64,000 nucleotides of DNA from Paenibacillus sp. BK033 (GTDB taxonomy: Bacteria; Bacillota; Bacilli; Paenibacillales; Paenibacillaceae): assembly GCF_004345425.1 (NCBI RefSeq), contig NZ_SLVP01000013.1, positions 1-64,000 on the forward strand. Direction: 5' to 3'. Shown one piece after another: positions 24,825 through 32,603 of the stretch (positions are counted from its first letter, which is position 1; each line of letters begins with the position of its first letter). The position numbers and the translations under genes are program-made. The notes beneath the pieces are model-generated. The model was not told the origin of the DNA and did no database searches. It saw only the letters and a program-made list of their open reading frames with translations.

Positions 24825-24926
24825 AGTATTCGTTATCAGCCGATTACCCGCGCGGAATCGGCCGTTATGATGAAGCGCGTGCTGGTTGCGGCCGGACTTA
24901 TTAATTCCAAAGCAACAAGGCCATGA
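24825..24926 (+). pseudogene. Remnant of an SLH-domain protein C-terminus
   Basis: Between the lipoprotein promoter region and the next convergent gene, an open stretch ending at the TGA at 24924 reads YQPITRAESAVMMKRVLVAA then GLINSKATRP. This matches the end of a surface-layer homology domain (ITRAE-x-A-x-M-x-x-R-x-L). The frame is closed by TAA at 24822 and has no start or ribosome binding site. It is followed by a perfect terminator, as a real 3' gene end would be. I read it as the leftover tail of a deleted SLH gene. Confidence 0.5.
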
Positions 24927-24966
24927 AAAGAAGGCTATCCCCTCGGCTGGGGATAGCCTTCTTTTC
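24925..24966. terminator. Bidirectional terminator
   Basis: A perfect 18-bp inverted repeat (GAAAAGAAGGCTATCCCC at 24925-24942 with 24949-24966) lies downstream of the SLH remnant and of the convergent AraC gene. Confidence 0.88.
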
Positions 24967-24972
24967 GCTTCA

Positions 24973-25878
24973 TCAAGCCTTTTTCTTGATCGGGATATAG
25001 ATGTCCATCTGAATCTCCGGCAGCTCAGGACTGCTGCGCTCGTCGTACAGCTCGAACTCCGGCGTTCCGGCATGCTCATAGCCCGAATGAGGGAACCATT
25101 CGCTAAAGACCGTCATCCACGTATTCTGAATCGAGGAGGAGAACTGCTCGCGCGGCACCTTTGGCGTGGTGAACACGGCGTATTCGGCCCCATCGAACTC
25201 GCGGCACACAAGACCTTCGCCTTCTACGCCGTCAAAGGTTTCCGCTTCCATCCCTATCAGGTAAGAGAAGCCGTCCGAGCCCATGTCGAAGTTGTAACAG
25301 ATGCCAAGCTCGACCGGAGATTCCTTGTGCACGCGGTTCGGGATGTTTTTGTACAGCTCTTTCCGAATATACTCCTGCCAGAATGCCGGAATCTCTTTAT
25401 GATTATCTCCGTTTGCTCTTGTGCGGATCTCGTAGCCGATGACCTTGAAGGCAGGCTTGGTTATGATCTTGTATTCCATTCGTATTCCTCCTAAATAGGG
25501 ATTGTACTTGCGCTGCAGCACGTTCAGCCTGGAGTAGGCAGGAGGCTTGATCGCCCGCTTGCGGTACTCGGCCGGCGTCATTTCGAACATGCGCTTGAAG
25601 GCGCGGGTAAAGGTCTCATGATTCTGAAACCCGGCATCGAGAGCGATATCAAGCAGCTTTGCATCCGAATAAGCCACCTGGTAAGCGGATATAGCGAGAC
25701 GCCGCTTACGCACGTATTCCATCACGGTCTCTCCTGCCATGGATTGAAAGACCCGGTGGAAATGAAAGTCCGAGAGCCTCGCGACCTGCGCCAGCCGCGA
25801 TAAAGAAAGCTCCTCGCCTATATGGGCTTCAATGTAATCAATCGTCTGCTGAATCTGCACCAGATAGTCCTGCTTCAC
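24973..25878 (-). CDS. AraC-family regulator with GyrI-like effector domain
   Basis: This is a 301-residue regulator of the Rob/MarA-like type. The N-terminal AraC double helix-turn-helix (about 5-105) has LSLSRLAQVARLSDFHFHRVF and FQNHETFTRAFKRMFEMTPAEYRK. The C-terminal GyrI-like/SHV domain (about 130-301), beginning MEYKIITKPAFKVIGYE, binds hydrophobic or cationic compounds. The GTG start at 25878 has GAGGAGG about 10 bases upstream; the open frame extends further but that region lacks homology and codon sense. No clear target lies next to it. An internal ATG (IRMEYK) carries an AGGAGG of its own near 25495, so the effector domain might also be made alone. Confidence 0.88.
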   Translation of the reverse strand: MKQDYLVQIQQTIDYIEAHIGEELSLSRLAQVARLSDFHFHRVFQSMAGETVMEYVRKRRLAISAYQVAYSDAKLLDIALDAGFQNHETFTRAFKRMFEMTPAEYRKRAIKPPAYSRLNVLQRKYNPYLGGIRMEYKIITKPAFKVIGYEIRTRANGDNHKEIPAFWQEYIRKELYKNIPNRVHKESPVELGICYNFDMGSDGFSYLIGMEAETFDGVEGEGLVCREFDGAEYAVFTTPKVPREQFSSSIQNTWMTVFSEWFPHSGYEHAGTPEFELYDERSSPELPEIQMDIYIPIKKKA

Positions 25879-25966
25879 TCGAATGCTGCCTCCTCGTTCT
25901 CCGGGTGACCTTATTGTATACGAATGGAAACCCATGTTCTTGATGATTCTTGCTATAGAAAAAGAA

Positions 25967-25996
25967 ACAGCCTCCGGCGTTGAACCAGAGGCTGCT
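25967..25996 (-). terminator. Terminator after aldo-keto reductase gene
   Basis: AGCCTC and GAGGCT arms (CAGCCTC near 25968, GAGGCTG near 25988) form a hairpin downstream of the minus-strand reductase gene. On the minus strand the T-rich sequence TTTCTTTTTC follows. Confidence 0.75.
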
Positions 25997-26015
25997 TTAA
26001 GCTTATGAAAGCTTC

Positions 26016-26936
26016 TTATGGCAGGATGTTGCCTGCCGCGCGGTAGATTTCGTACCACTCTTCGCGGGTAAGCGTAATGTCGGCTGCTTTCACGCAGTCC
26101 TTCAGACGCTCGATGTTCATCGAACCGATAACCGGCTGCATCTTGGCAGGGTGGCGGAGCAGCCACGCAATGGCGATCGTCGTGTTGCTCACGTCGTATT
26201 TGCCGGCAACCGCGTCGATCGCTTTGTTCAGCTCAGGGAACTTGTCGTTATCGAGGAATACGCCTTCGAAGAAGCCGTATTGGAATGGCGACCAAGGCTG
26301 AATCGTAATGTCGTGCAGGCGGCAGTAGTCCAGGATGCTGCCGTCGCGGTTGATCGCGGAGCTGTTCTCCATGTTGACGTTAATGCCGTTCGAGATCATG
26401 TTCGCGTTCGTGATGCTGAGCTGAAGCTGGTTCGCCACGATCGGCTGCTTCACCGATTTTTTGAGCAGCTCGATTTGCATCGGGTTCTGGTTCGATACGC
26501 CGAAGTGGCGTACTTTGCCGGAGCTTTCCAGTCGGTCGAACGCTTCCGCCACTTCGTCCGGCTCAACCAGCGCATCCGGACGGTGCAGGAGCAGAATGTC
26601 GAGGTAGTCGGTTTTGAGACGCTTCAGGATCGCATCCGTCGAAGCAAGGATATGCTCCTTCGAGAAGTCGAACATAACGCCAGGCTTAATGCCGCATTTG
26701 GATTGCAAAATAATATTTTCACGAACGCTGTCGTTCATATGAATCGCTTCCGCGAAGATTTCCTCGCATGTGCCGGCTCCGTAAATGTCCGCATGGTCGA
26801 AGAAGTTCGCCCCTTGCTCCAGTGCCGTTTGGACAAAACGCTCTGCCCCTGCTTTATCCAAGGAATTGATACGCATGCAGCCAACCGCAACTACCGGTAC
26901 TTCAAGCGCCGTGCTTCCGAGTTTGATGGTTCTCAT
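26016..26936 (-). CDS. Aldo/keto reductase family oxidoreductase
   Basis: This 306-residue NADPH-dependent reductase has the (beta/alpha)8 aldo-keto reductase fold. The catalytic tetrad is visible: Asp47 and Tyr52 in FFDHADIYG, Lys80 in ILQSKCG and His118 in LLLHRPD. The NADP-binding tail has PVIGSMNIERLKDCV. It resembles the B. subtilis/E. coli YdhF-type reductases. AGGAGG lies 9 bases before the ATG at 26936. It is transcribed alone. The substrate is unknown. Confidence 0.92.
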   Translation of the reverse strand: MRTIKLGSTALEVPVVAVGCMRINSLDKAGAERFVQTALEQGANFFDHADIYGAGTCEEIFAEAIHMNDSVRENIILQSKCGIKPGVMFDFSKEHILASTDAILKRLKTDYLDILLLHRPDALVEPDEVAEAFDRLESSGKVRHFGVSNQNPMQIELLKKSVKQPIVANQLQLSITNANMISNGINVNMENSSAINRDGSILDYCRLHDITIQPWSPFQYGFFEGVFLDNDKFPELNKAIDAVAGKYDVSNTTIAIAWLLRHPAKMQPVIGSMNIERLKDCVKAADITLTREEWYEIYRAAGNILP

Positions 26937-27219
26937 TGATAAGTCCCTCCTAAAATGGATGTTTACACAATTAGCGCGAATCGCGCTATTCGTGATCAAT
27001 CTTCGTGCTGAATCGGACTGGATTGCCGCCAACTATGTAATCGGTTGCAAACTGACGGGATACAGACAACTGTCCCGCGTATCCTTCTCGATTGTGACAC
27101 AGTTGATGGCTGGTTTCAAGGCATGGACTTAGGAAAGTTTGTTAAGTTTCTTTAGCGTTTACGATACAATGTAAGGAGCGATAAGAGACAAGCAAACGAC
27201 TTGGCGGGGGGCGGAAAGC

Positions 27220-28080
27220 ATGAGTACGGCGCAAAATATCGGGCTGGTACTGGAAGGCGGAGGCATGCGGGGCGTGTATACGGCCGGGGTGCTGGAGTAT
27301 TTTTCGGAGCATAACGTGTATTTTCCCTATATGATCGGCGTGTCGGCGGGCGCTTGCATGGGGGCGAGCTATCTGTCGAGGCAGCTTGGGCGCAACCGGA
27401 CCGTCAATGTGGAATGGGTAAGCGATCCGCGGTATATTTCTTGGAAAAACCTGTGGAAGAAGGGGCAGCTCTTCGGCATGGACTTTATCTTCGACGAGAT
27501 TCCGAATAAGCATGTGCCGTTCGATTACGCGGCTTTCGAGCGGAGCCCGGAGGAGTTCGTCATTGGCACGACCGACTGCGAGACGGGAGAGACCGTCTAT
27601 TATCGGAAAAGCGAACCGGAATTTGACCTGCTGCAGCTGCTCCGGGCATCCAGCTCGCTTCCTTTTATCGCGCCGATTGTGGAATATGGCGGGCGGAAGC
27701 TGCTCGACGGCGGAATCACGGATCCTATTCCTCTGCGGAAGGCCGAAAGCGACGGCTATACACGTAATGTTCTGATCCTGACGCGCAACGAGGATTACCG
27801 GAAATCGGCTGGCAAGTTCGGCTGGATCGCGCAGCGTGCCTACCGCAGCTACCCGAAGCTCGTAGAGAGGATGCTTGGACGGTATAAGCTTTACAACGAG
27901 ACGCTGGATTATATCGCCGGGCAGGAGAAGAGAGGCGCCGTTTTCGTGATTCGTCCGCAAGAGACGCTTGCAGTGGGACGGATGGAACGGGATCCGGCGA
28001 AGCTGGATGCCTTGTACAAGCAGGGCTACGAGGATGCGAAGCGGTTGATGCCGCGGCTGCGGGAATGGATGGAAGGCTAA
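27220..28080 (+). CDS. Patatin-like phospholipase
   Basis: This 286-residue cytoplasmic or membrane-associated lipid acyl hydrolase has the patatin fold. Visible elements are the oxyanion-hole GGGMRGVYTAG (13-23), the nucleophile elbow GVSAG with Ser42 and the DGG of the catalytic dyad with Asp163 (LLDGGITDPIP). It belongs with the YjjU/RssA-like single-domain bacterial patatins. GGGGGCGG precedes the ATG. It stands alone, facing away from the aldo-keto reductase across a 283-bp gap in which I see only a small AGCGCGA/CGCGCT hairpin near 26973. Confidence 0.9.
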   Translation: MSTAQNIGLVLEGGGMRGVYTAGVLEYFSEHNVYFPYMIGVSAGACMGASYLSRQLGRNRTVNVEWVSDPRYISWKNLWKKGQLFGMDFIFDEIPNKHVPFDYAAFERSPEEFVIGTTDCETGETVYYRKSEPEFDLLQLLRASSSLPFIAPIVEYGGRKLLDGGITDPIPLRKAESDGYTRNVLILTRNEDYRKSAGKFGWIAQRAYRSYPKLVERMLGRYKLYNETLDYIAGQEKRGAVFVIRPQETLAVGRMERDPAKLDALYKQGYEDAKRLMPRLREWMEG

Positions 28081-28145
28081 GCCGCGAGGATTGCGGGCGG
28101 AGCCGGATTTATTTTATAATCGAGTAGTAAAGGGAGGCGGTAACA

Positions 28146-28199
28146 ATGGCAAATCAATTTGCCGGATTACGAATCAGCTTCATGCAGAGCCTGAATTAG
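28146..28199 (+). CDS. Possible 17-aa leader peptide ahead of fusB-like gene
   Basis: A short frame encodes MANQFAGLRISFMQSLN and has a near-ideal ribosome binding site (GGGAGGCGG, 5 bases from the ATG). It ends in TAG 120 bp before the FusB-type gene. The same frame continues past the TAG for 18 more codons (GRYFAWGVLEGWSPGYRF) to TAA at 28254. The most likely reading is a regulatory leader peptide; it could also be a small peptide gene. No homologue is known to me. Confidence 0.45.
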   Translation: MANQFAGLRISFMQSLN

Positions 28200-28308
28200 G
28201 GGCGATACTTTGCATGGGGCGTACTTGAAGGATGGTCGCCCGGCTATCGTTTCTAATAATGGGCTTTGCACCTTATTTGACAGTAAGTCGATCAAATAAA
28301 ATAAGGGG
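28200..28308 (+). promoter_or_regulatory. Attenuator-like leader sequestering the fusB-like ribosome binding site
   Basis: After the leader frame, GGGCGA (28200) can pair with TCGCCC (28236-28241). Further down, CCTTATTT (28271-28278) pairs perfectly with AAATAAGG (28299-28306), which includes most of the AAGGGG ribosome binding site (28303-28308) of the gene at 28320. An alternative register pairs TTATTTGA with TCAAATAA. The arrangement matches translational attenuation, described for staphylococcal fusB-type genes. The mechanism here is inference. Confidence 0.5.
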
Positions 28309-28319
28309 CTGACAAAGCA

Positions 28320-28973
28320 ATGTGTACACCATTTATTAGAAACCATCAACTGAATTTGATTAAGAAGCAAGTAGGAGAGCTGCAGAAGGCTTGCAGTACG
28401 GTATCCGATCCGAAGGTTATTGCGTCGGTACGTTCCAACACGCCTTTTAAAGTGATGGAAGCATTCCCGGGGGCAACGGAGGCTGAGCAGAAGCTGCTCG
28501 AAAGCTTCGCGTCGTTGAATACCCCGCTGGAGTTTCAAGGTTATCTGAGGTCGCTTGAGGAATACGTGAAGCCGTTTGATGCCGTCGAGGAGAAGCAGCT
28601 GAAGAAGCTGTTCCCGAAGGCGAAAAAGCTGAAGGTTCCCGATCTCGCGGCAATCGATCTGCGTTACGTGACTTATCTCGGCTGGACGGATATCGCAACG
28701 AATAAAATGTATCTCGCGTATCATCTGAACGGACGGCTTGTAGGCGTGGAAGGCAGATTTACGCCCGTGCAGAAGAAGAGCGTATGCTTCCTGTGCAACC
28801 GGCATGAGGATGTGGCATTGTTCTCGGCCGTAACGAAGTCGAGGCCGGCTAATGCTTCGCCGGATTACTACAAAGCCATCGGAAATTATATGTGCGTGAA
28901 CAGCGGGAGCTGCAACAACAATATTACCGATGTGACGGTGTTGGAGCGCTTCATTTCCGACATTGTTCTTTAA
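28320..28973 (+). CDS. FusB/FusC-family elongation factor G-binding protein
   Basis: This is a 217-residue two-domain protein. A helical N-terminal domain (1-100) is followed by a C-terminal treble-clef zinc domain with ligands Cys156, Cys159, Cys192 and Cys198 (VCFLCN ... YMCVNSGSC). The family binds EF-G on the ribosome and releases it from fusidic-acid-stalled complexes, conferring resistance in staphylococci; in other Bacillota the normal role is less clear. The length equals that of FusB (about 213). The ribosome binding site AAGGGG is 11 bases from the ATG and can be buried in a hairpin, with a leader frame upstream, so expression is probably inducible by ribosome stalling. Confidence 0.88.
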   Translation: MCTPFIRNHQLNLIKKQVGELQKACSTVSDPKVIASVRSNTPFKVMEAFPGATEAEQKLLESFASLNTPLEFQGYLRSLEEYVKPFDAVEEKQLKKLFPKAKKLKVPDLAAIDLRYVTYLGWTDIATNKMYLAYHLNGRLVGVEGRFTPVQKKSVCFLCNRHEDVALFSAVTKSRPANASPDYYKAIGNYMCVNSGSCNNNITDVTVLERFISDIVL

Positions 28974-28985
28974 TCGAATAGAGAG

Positions 28986-29016
28986 AAAGCCCGCCGGAGA
29001 CCGGCGGGCTTTTGTT
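28986..29016. terminator. Bidirectional terminator
   Basis: AAGCCCGCCGG at 28987-28997 pairs with CCGGCGGGCTT at 29001-29011, followed by TTGTTTG. It lies between the convergent fusB-like and DUF4395 genes. Confidence 0.88.
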
Positions 29017-29021
29017 TGTTG

Positions 29022-29468
29022 TTAGGATCTCCGATGGCGCAGGCGGAACTGCTTGTATTGGAAGTACATGAAGCAGCCGAGGCAGAAGCCGCTTAAGGCG
29101 GCTATAACGGCGGCGGCCAGCATGCCAAGGGCGATGTAAGACAGAACCGTCAGCCCCCAATAATGCCCGGCAAGGGTGACAACAAGGAACAGAATCGCGA
29201 GCAGATTATTGAAGCGCAGAAGCTCGCGGGCTTCGGTTCGCCGGCTCTTCGGGAGCATGGGGGCGAACAGGCGGACAAACAGATTATATTTGACACCGTA
29301 CGTACGGCTGACGAGCTGAACGGCCAGCGGCAGAATCAGAATCCACCATTGCTGGGTGATAACCGTTGCAATCACGCTTAAGAGAATGCCAAGCTGATTG
29401 CCGCGGACGCGATGCAGCGGCACTTCCTCGACACATTCGTAACTGAAATTAATCGTAGGTTGAGACAT
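29022..29468 (-). CDS. DUF4395 family membrane protein
   Basis: This is a 148-residue membrane protein with about four helices (30-50, 52-68, 90-110, 112-132). It has the features of DUF4395: PLHRVRGNQLGIL near the first helix, RTYGVKYNLFVRLFAP in the middle, and a C-terminal CLGCFMYFQYKQF. The family is often found beside redox (thioredoxin or rhodanese-like) genes, but its function is unknown. The ATG at 29468 has GGAGG about 7 bases upstream. The C-x-x-C pair near the end (CLGC) may be redox-active or bind metal; that is inference. Confidence 0.78.
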   Translation of the reverse strand: MSQPTINFSYECVEEVPLHRVRGNQLGILLSVIATVITQQWWILILPLAVQLVSRTYGVKYNLFVRLFAPMLPKSRRTEARELLRFNNLLAILFLVVTLAGHYWGLTVLSYIALGMLAAAVIAALSGFCLGCFMYFQYKQFRLRHRRS

Positions 29469-29665
29469 CATTAATCCTCCATTCACGCGAAATGGTTTTA
29501 CGTCCTAATTATCCTCAGTATATAATAATTCTTAGTTTTCTTGTAGGTATTTAGGAAATTAATTTTGCTGAGAATATTTTGAGATTGACGCTCTTTCCAA
29601 AACTCATTAAAATGGAACGAGCGCAATTTTGTACGGCAGCTGACTGGAGGTATAACAAGAAGCTT

Positions 29666-30127
29666 ATGAACTTGAAAACCATAGCAATTTGCCTGTATGT
29701 AATGCTTATTTATTGGCTTTCCCTGCACTTTTCTTTCCTGGACACCTTATTTTTTCCAACGCTTGGCGCGTTTAGCTTTCTGTTCTTATCCCGTTCTTCG
29801 ACGATATCCGAAGTGGGCAAAGTCACCTTTGGCGCGGTTGTATCCTCTGTCATCGGGACGGTATTGTACTACGTTTATCCAAGCCCGATTTCGCTGTTTG
29901 TTAACGTCATTATCACCATCTGGTTAATCAACAAATTCAAATGGAATGCCCCGCCGATTGTGGCTGTGGCGCTGATCCCGTTCTTCTCGCACTCCACCCA
30001 TCACTGGGCGATTCCGCTCTCCGTAGGCGTGGCGCTGCTTGGTCTCATGCCGGTGCTTTACCTTGCCCAGCAGCTTGAGAGCAGAAGAGCGCAGACGTAT
30101 GAATCCTCCGAATCCACGGCCGCTTAA
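29666..30127 (+). CDS. HPP-like small membrane protein
   Basis: This is a 153-residue hydrophobic protein with five predicted helices, beginning MNLKTIAICLYVML. Motifs FPTLGAFSFLFLS and FGAVVSSVIGTVLYYVYPSP resemble the HPP family, some members of which move nitrite across membranes. The match is moderate. GGAGG is about 14 bases before the ATG at 29666; an upstream in-frame start at 29579 is possible. It stands alone between DUF4395 and MATE genes. Confidence 0.6.
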   Translation: MNLKTIAICLYVMLIYWLSLHFSFLDTLFFPTLGAFSFLFLSRSSTISEVGKVTFGAVVSSVIGTVLYYVYPSPISLFVNVIITIWLINKFKWNAPPIVAVALIPFFSHSTHHWAIPLSVGVALLGLMPVLYLAQQLESRRAQTYESSESTAA

Positions 30128-30247
30128 GGCAGGTGGATTTTTTGTGCCGTTAACCGGAAATCCGTCATGGACAAATCATGGCGATAGTAGTAGCTTAGTA
30201 GGTAGTTTAAAGCTTTACCAATCCAACGAGAAGAATGAGATGATGAT

Positions 30248-31645
30248 ATGGGTATAGGACGACCCAGACTGAGAGGAAAGCATGAGGCTTTCCTGGAACG
30301 GCACTTCACGGGAGTGTCGATTGATTACCGGCAGATTATTGCCTTGTTTATTCCGATTTTGATCGACCAGGCGTTTATCGTTGGTCTCAACCTCGTGAAC
30401 ACGGCAATGGTCAGCTCGTCGGGCGTGGATGCGGTCAGTGCCGTCAATATGGTCGATTCGCTGAACATCTTCCTGATCAGCGTCTTTATCGCCGTATCGA
30501 CCGGGGGGACGGTTGTTGTCGCGCAGTACAAAGGCAGCGGCAATCATCAGATGGTATCGAAGTCTGCGGCAAGCTCGGTCTCTTCGGTTACGCTTGTCGC
30601 GCTTTTGATCAGCCTAATTGTTGTGGTATTCCATAACCAGATGCTTAATCTGCTGTTTGGCGCGGCTTCGCCGGAGGTGTTTCAAGAGGGCCGGACGTAC
30701 CTGATCGGCAGCGGCTTGTCTTACGTCGGCATCGCCATGATGGAGGCGGTATGCGGGGCGCTTCGCGGCATCGGAAGAAGCCGGGCGTCGCTGATGCTCT
30801 CGCTTGTCATGAACCTGTCGTACGTACTGCTGAACATCATCTTTATCAACCTCATGCATATGGGCGTGCTGGGCTTAGCCGTCTCCGTCAATATTTCGCG
30901 GTACGCGGCAGCCATTCTGGCTATTGTCTACCTCGTCAAGATCGATACGAACCTGCGGCTTCGCCTTCGGGATATGCTGTCGGTCAATTTTTCGATGCTG
31001 CGTAAAATCCTGTTCGTCGGGCTGCCGTTTGCGGCGGAGCAGATGTTCTTCAACGGCGGAAAGATCGTTACCCAAACGTTTGTCGTAAGCTTGGGTACGT
31101 TTGCTATCGCAACCAACGCCATTAGCGGCTCGCTCGCTAACGTCCTGCAGATTCCCTCCAATGCGCTGGCGATTACCGCCATTACGGTTATTGGCCAATG
31201 CATGGGGCAGCGGAACATAGAGGATGCTCGGAAGTTTACCCGATCCTTCCTATGGTTGTCCACGGCTTGCCTGTTCGTGATGGCTTGTCTGATGCTCCCG
31301 CTCTTCTACCCGCTGGTTGGGCTGTTCCATCCTCCGGCTGAGATTGTGGACGATATCTTCATCATTACGATTATTAATGCTCTTATGCAGGTTATTTTCT
31401 GGTCCATCAGCTTTATTATGCCGTCGGCCCTTCGGGCGGCGGGCGACTCGAAGTTCACTTCGGTCGTATCGCTGCTGTCGATGTGGCTGTTCCGGATTGT
31501 GCTTGGTTATCTGCTTGCGATCGTATTCGACTTCGGCATCCTGGGAGTCTGGTTTGCGATGAACCTCGAGTGGGGCGTAAGGGGAGCGATCTTCCTCTGG
31601 CGCTTCCGCGGCAAGAAGTGGTACCGGCACCGGTTGATTGACTAG
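30248..31645 (+). CDS. MATE family efflux transporter
   Basis: This 465-residue, 12-TM cation-coupled multidrug exporter of the MATE family has two six-helix halves (about 30-235 and 250-455). Features include DQAFIVGLNLVNTAMVSSSGVDAVSAVN in TM1-2, GGTVVVAQYKGSGN before TM3 and, in the second half, GTFAIATNAISGS and ALRAAGDSKFTS. Na+ or H+ drives the export of cationic drugs or metabolites. The ATG has no strong ribosome binding site. The gene is transcribed alone and ends at a strong terminator. Confidence 0.9.
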   Translation: MGIGRPRLRGKHEAFLERHFTGVSIDYRQIIALFIPILIDQAFIVGLNLVNTAMVSSSGVDAVSAVNMVDSLNIFLISVFIAVSTGGTVVVAQYKGSGNHQMVSKSAASSVSSVTLVALLISLIVVVFHNQMLNLLFGAASPEVFQEGRTYLIGSGLSYVGIAMMEAVCGALRGIGRSRASLMLSLVMNLSYVLLNIIFINLMHMGVLGLAVSVNISRYAAAILAIVYLVKIDTNLRLRLRDMLSVNFSMLRKILFVGLPFAAEQMFFNGGKIVTQTFVVSLGTFAIATNAISGSLANVLQIPSNALAITAITVIGQCMGQRNIEDARKFTRSFLWLSTACLFVMACLMLPLFYPLVGLFHPPAEIVDDIFIITIINALMQVIFWSISFIMPSALRAAGDSKFTSVVSLLSMWLFRIVLGYLLAIVFDFGILGVWFAMNLEWGVRGAIFLWRFRGKKWYRHRLID

Positions 31646-31659
31646 CTATTATAGATGAA

Positions 31660-31690
31660 AGGGGCTGTCCCATAAGCTGGGACAGCCCCT
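31660..31690. terminator. Bidirectional terminator
   Basis: AGGGGCTGTCCC at 31660-31671 pairs with 31679-31690. It separates the MATE gene from the convergent 79-aa gene. A related hairpin with the same AGGGGCTGTCCC arm occurs at 32063-32109. Confidence 0.85.
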
Positions 31691-31703
31691 CAAGCTGAAG
31701 AGG

Positions 31704-31943
31704 CTAGGTCCAGGCCCAGAAGAAACCGTCCCGATCCCAGGCGATCCGTCCCTTGTGAAGCTTGCGGAAAGCCTTCTTCACTTCTTTTTCCAAGGAAACG
31801 TTCCCGTTCTCGTTCACGAAGATGTACTGCTCGCCAAAATGCCGCTTTACATGCTCGATCGCTTCTTCCTGGCGCATCATTCCCCTAAACTTAATTTCAT
31901 TAACCATCCACTCCGCGATTTGCTGCTCGGTTGTTGTTTCCAA
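31704..31943 (-). CDS. Small conserved hypothetical, DUF6953-like
   Basis: This is a 79-residue soluble protein starting at a TTG (31943) with GGGGG about 12 bases upstream. It has a helical N-terminus (EQQIAEWMVNEI), a short basic stretch and a C-terminal aromatic tail IAWDRDGFFWAWT. The overall pattern (A-x-W-M-V ... FG-x-x-x-V ... WDR) resembles small proteins labelled DUF6953. The function is unknown, and it is not clearly linked to its neighbours. Confidence 0.55.
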   Translation of the reverse strand: METTTEQQIAEWMVNEIKFRGMMRQEEAIEHVKRHFGEQYIFVNENGNVSLEKEVKKAFRKLHKGRIAWDRDGFFWAWT

Positions 31944-32062
31944 TTTCTTATGCGACCCCCAATACCTGATTGGCGTTATTATAACATGACTGGGTTAGAG
32001 CTCAAACAAATGCAAATTGTAGTTGCAAAGCAACCATGGAAATCCAACGTACCGCGAAAAAT

Positions 32063-32109
32063 AAGGGGCTGTCCCGAAAGTCATGATCATGACGATGGGA
32101 AAGCCCCTT
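32063..32109. terminator. Terminator hairpin after the 144-aa gene
   Basis: An AAGGGGCTGTCCC arm at 32063-32075 pairs with GGGAAAGCCCCTT at 32097-32109 (one mismatch); an internal TCATGATCATGA palindrome forms the tip. It lies between the 79-aa and 144-aa genes. Confidence 0.65.
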
Positions 32110-32129
32110 AATATTTAATCACGCAAATC

Positions 32130-32564
32130 TTAACGCTGGATCGGCTCGATCCGGTAAGTGCCCGCCGCGCCCGCAACCGGCTCGATGGACCAGCCGAAGG
32201 ACAGCGCCGTTCTCAGACGCTCCAGCTGCTCGGGCGTAAGCTGTGCGGTTACGGCTTCTTGCCCGGCTTCAAGCTCGAGCTGAGGCTCGTCGCCGAAGGC
32301 GACCCAGATCCAGCTGCGGAGACCGCGCACGGTATTGTATTTGATCTGGTAGCCGCCCCGGACAGCCGCTTCGAACGTCTCCGGCTCTTTCTGGGCAAAA
32401 GCCGCCAGATCGCTATAGTTGAATTGGAAGATGCTATCATCCTTAGGGAGATCGGATCCCGCCTTCACTTTGGCAACAATCTCGTCATCCGACCAACCAT
32501 GCCCCTTGCGTAGGGACTCCACAAGCAATGCATCCCATTGCGACAGCTTTACGATATCCGTCAT
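32130..32564 (-). CDS. Hypothetical protein at end of peptide transporter operon
   Basis: This is a 144-residue soluble, acidic protein with no signal peptide and no family I recognise. It has a helical N-terminal half (TDIVKLSQWDALLVESLRKG, WSDDEIVAKVKAG) and a middle section (GYQIKYNTVRGLRSWIWVAFG) with a strand-like look, then a predicted helix TPEQLERLRTALSFGW. GGGAGG precedes the ATG. It starts 39 bp after the ATPase gene, in the same direction, so it is probably the sixth gene of that operon. A role in peptide uptake is only suggested by position. Confidence 0.6.
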   Translation of the reverse strand: MTDIVKLSQWDALLVESLRKGHGWSDDEIVAKVKAGSDLPKDDSIFQFNYSDLAAFAQKEPETFEAAVRGGYQIKYNTVRGLRSWIWVAFGDEPQLELEAGQEAVTAQLTPEQLERLRTALSFGWSIEPVAGAAGTYRIEPIQR

Positions 32565-32603
32565 TTGATTTCATCCTCCCTTAACGTAGCTCTATGAATG
32601 ATC

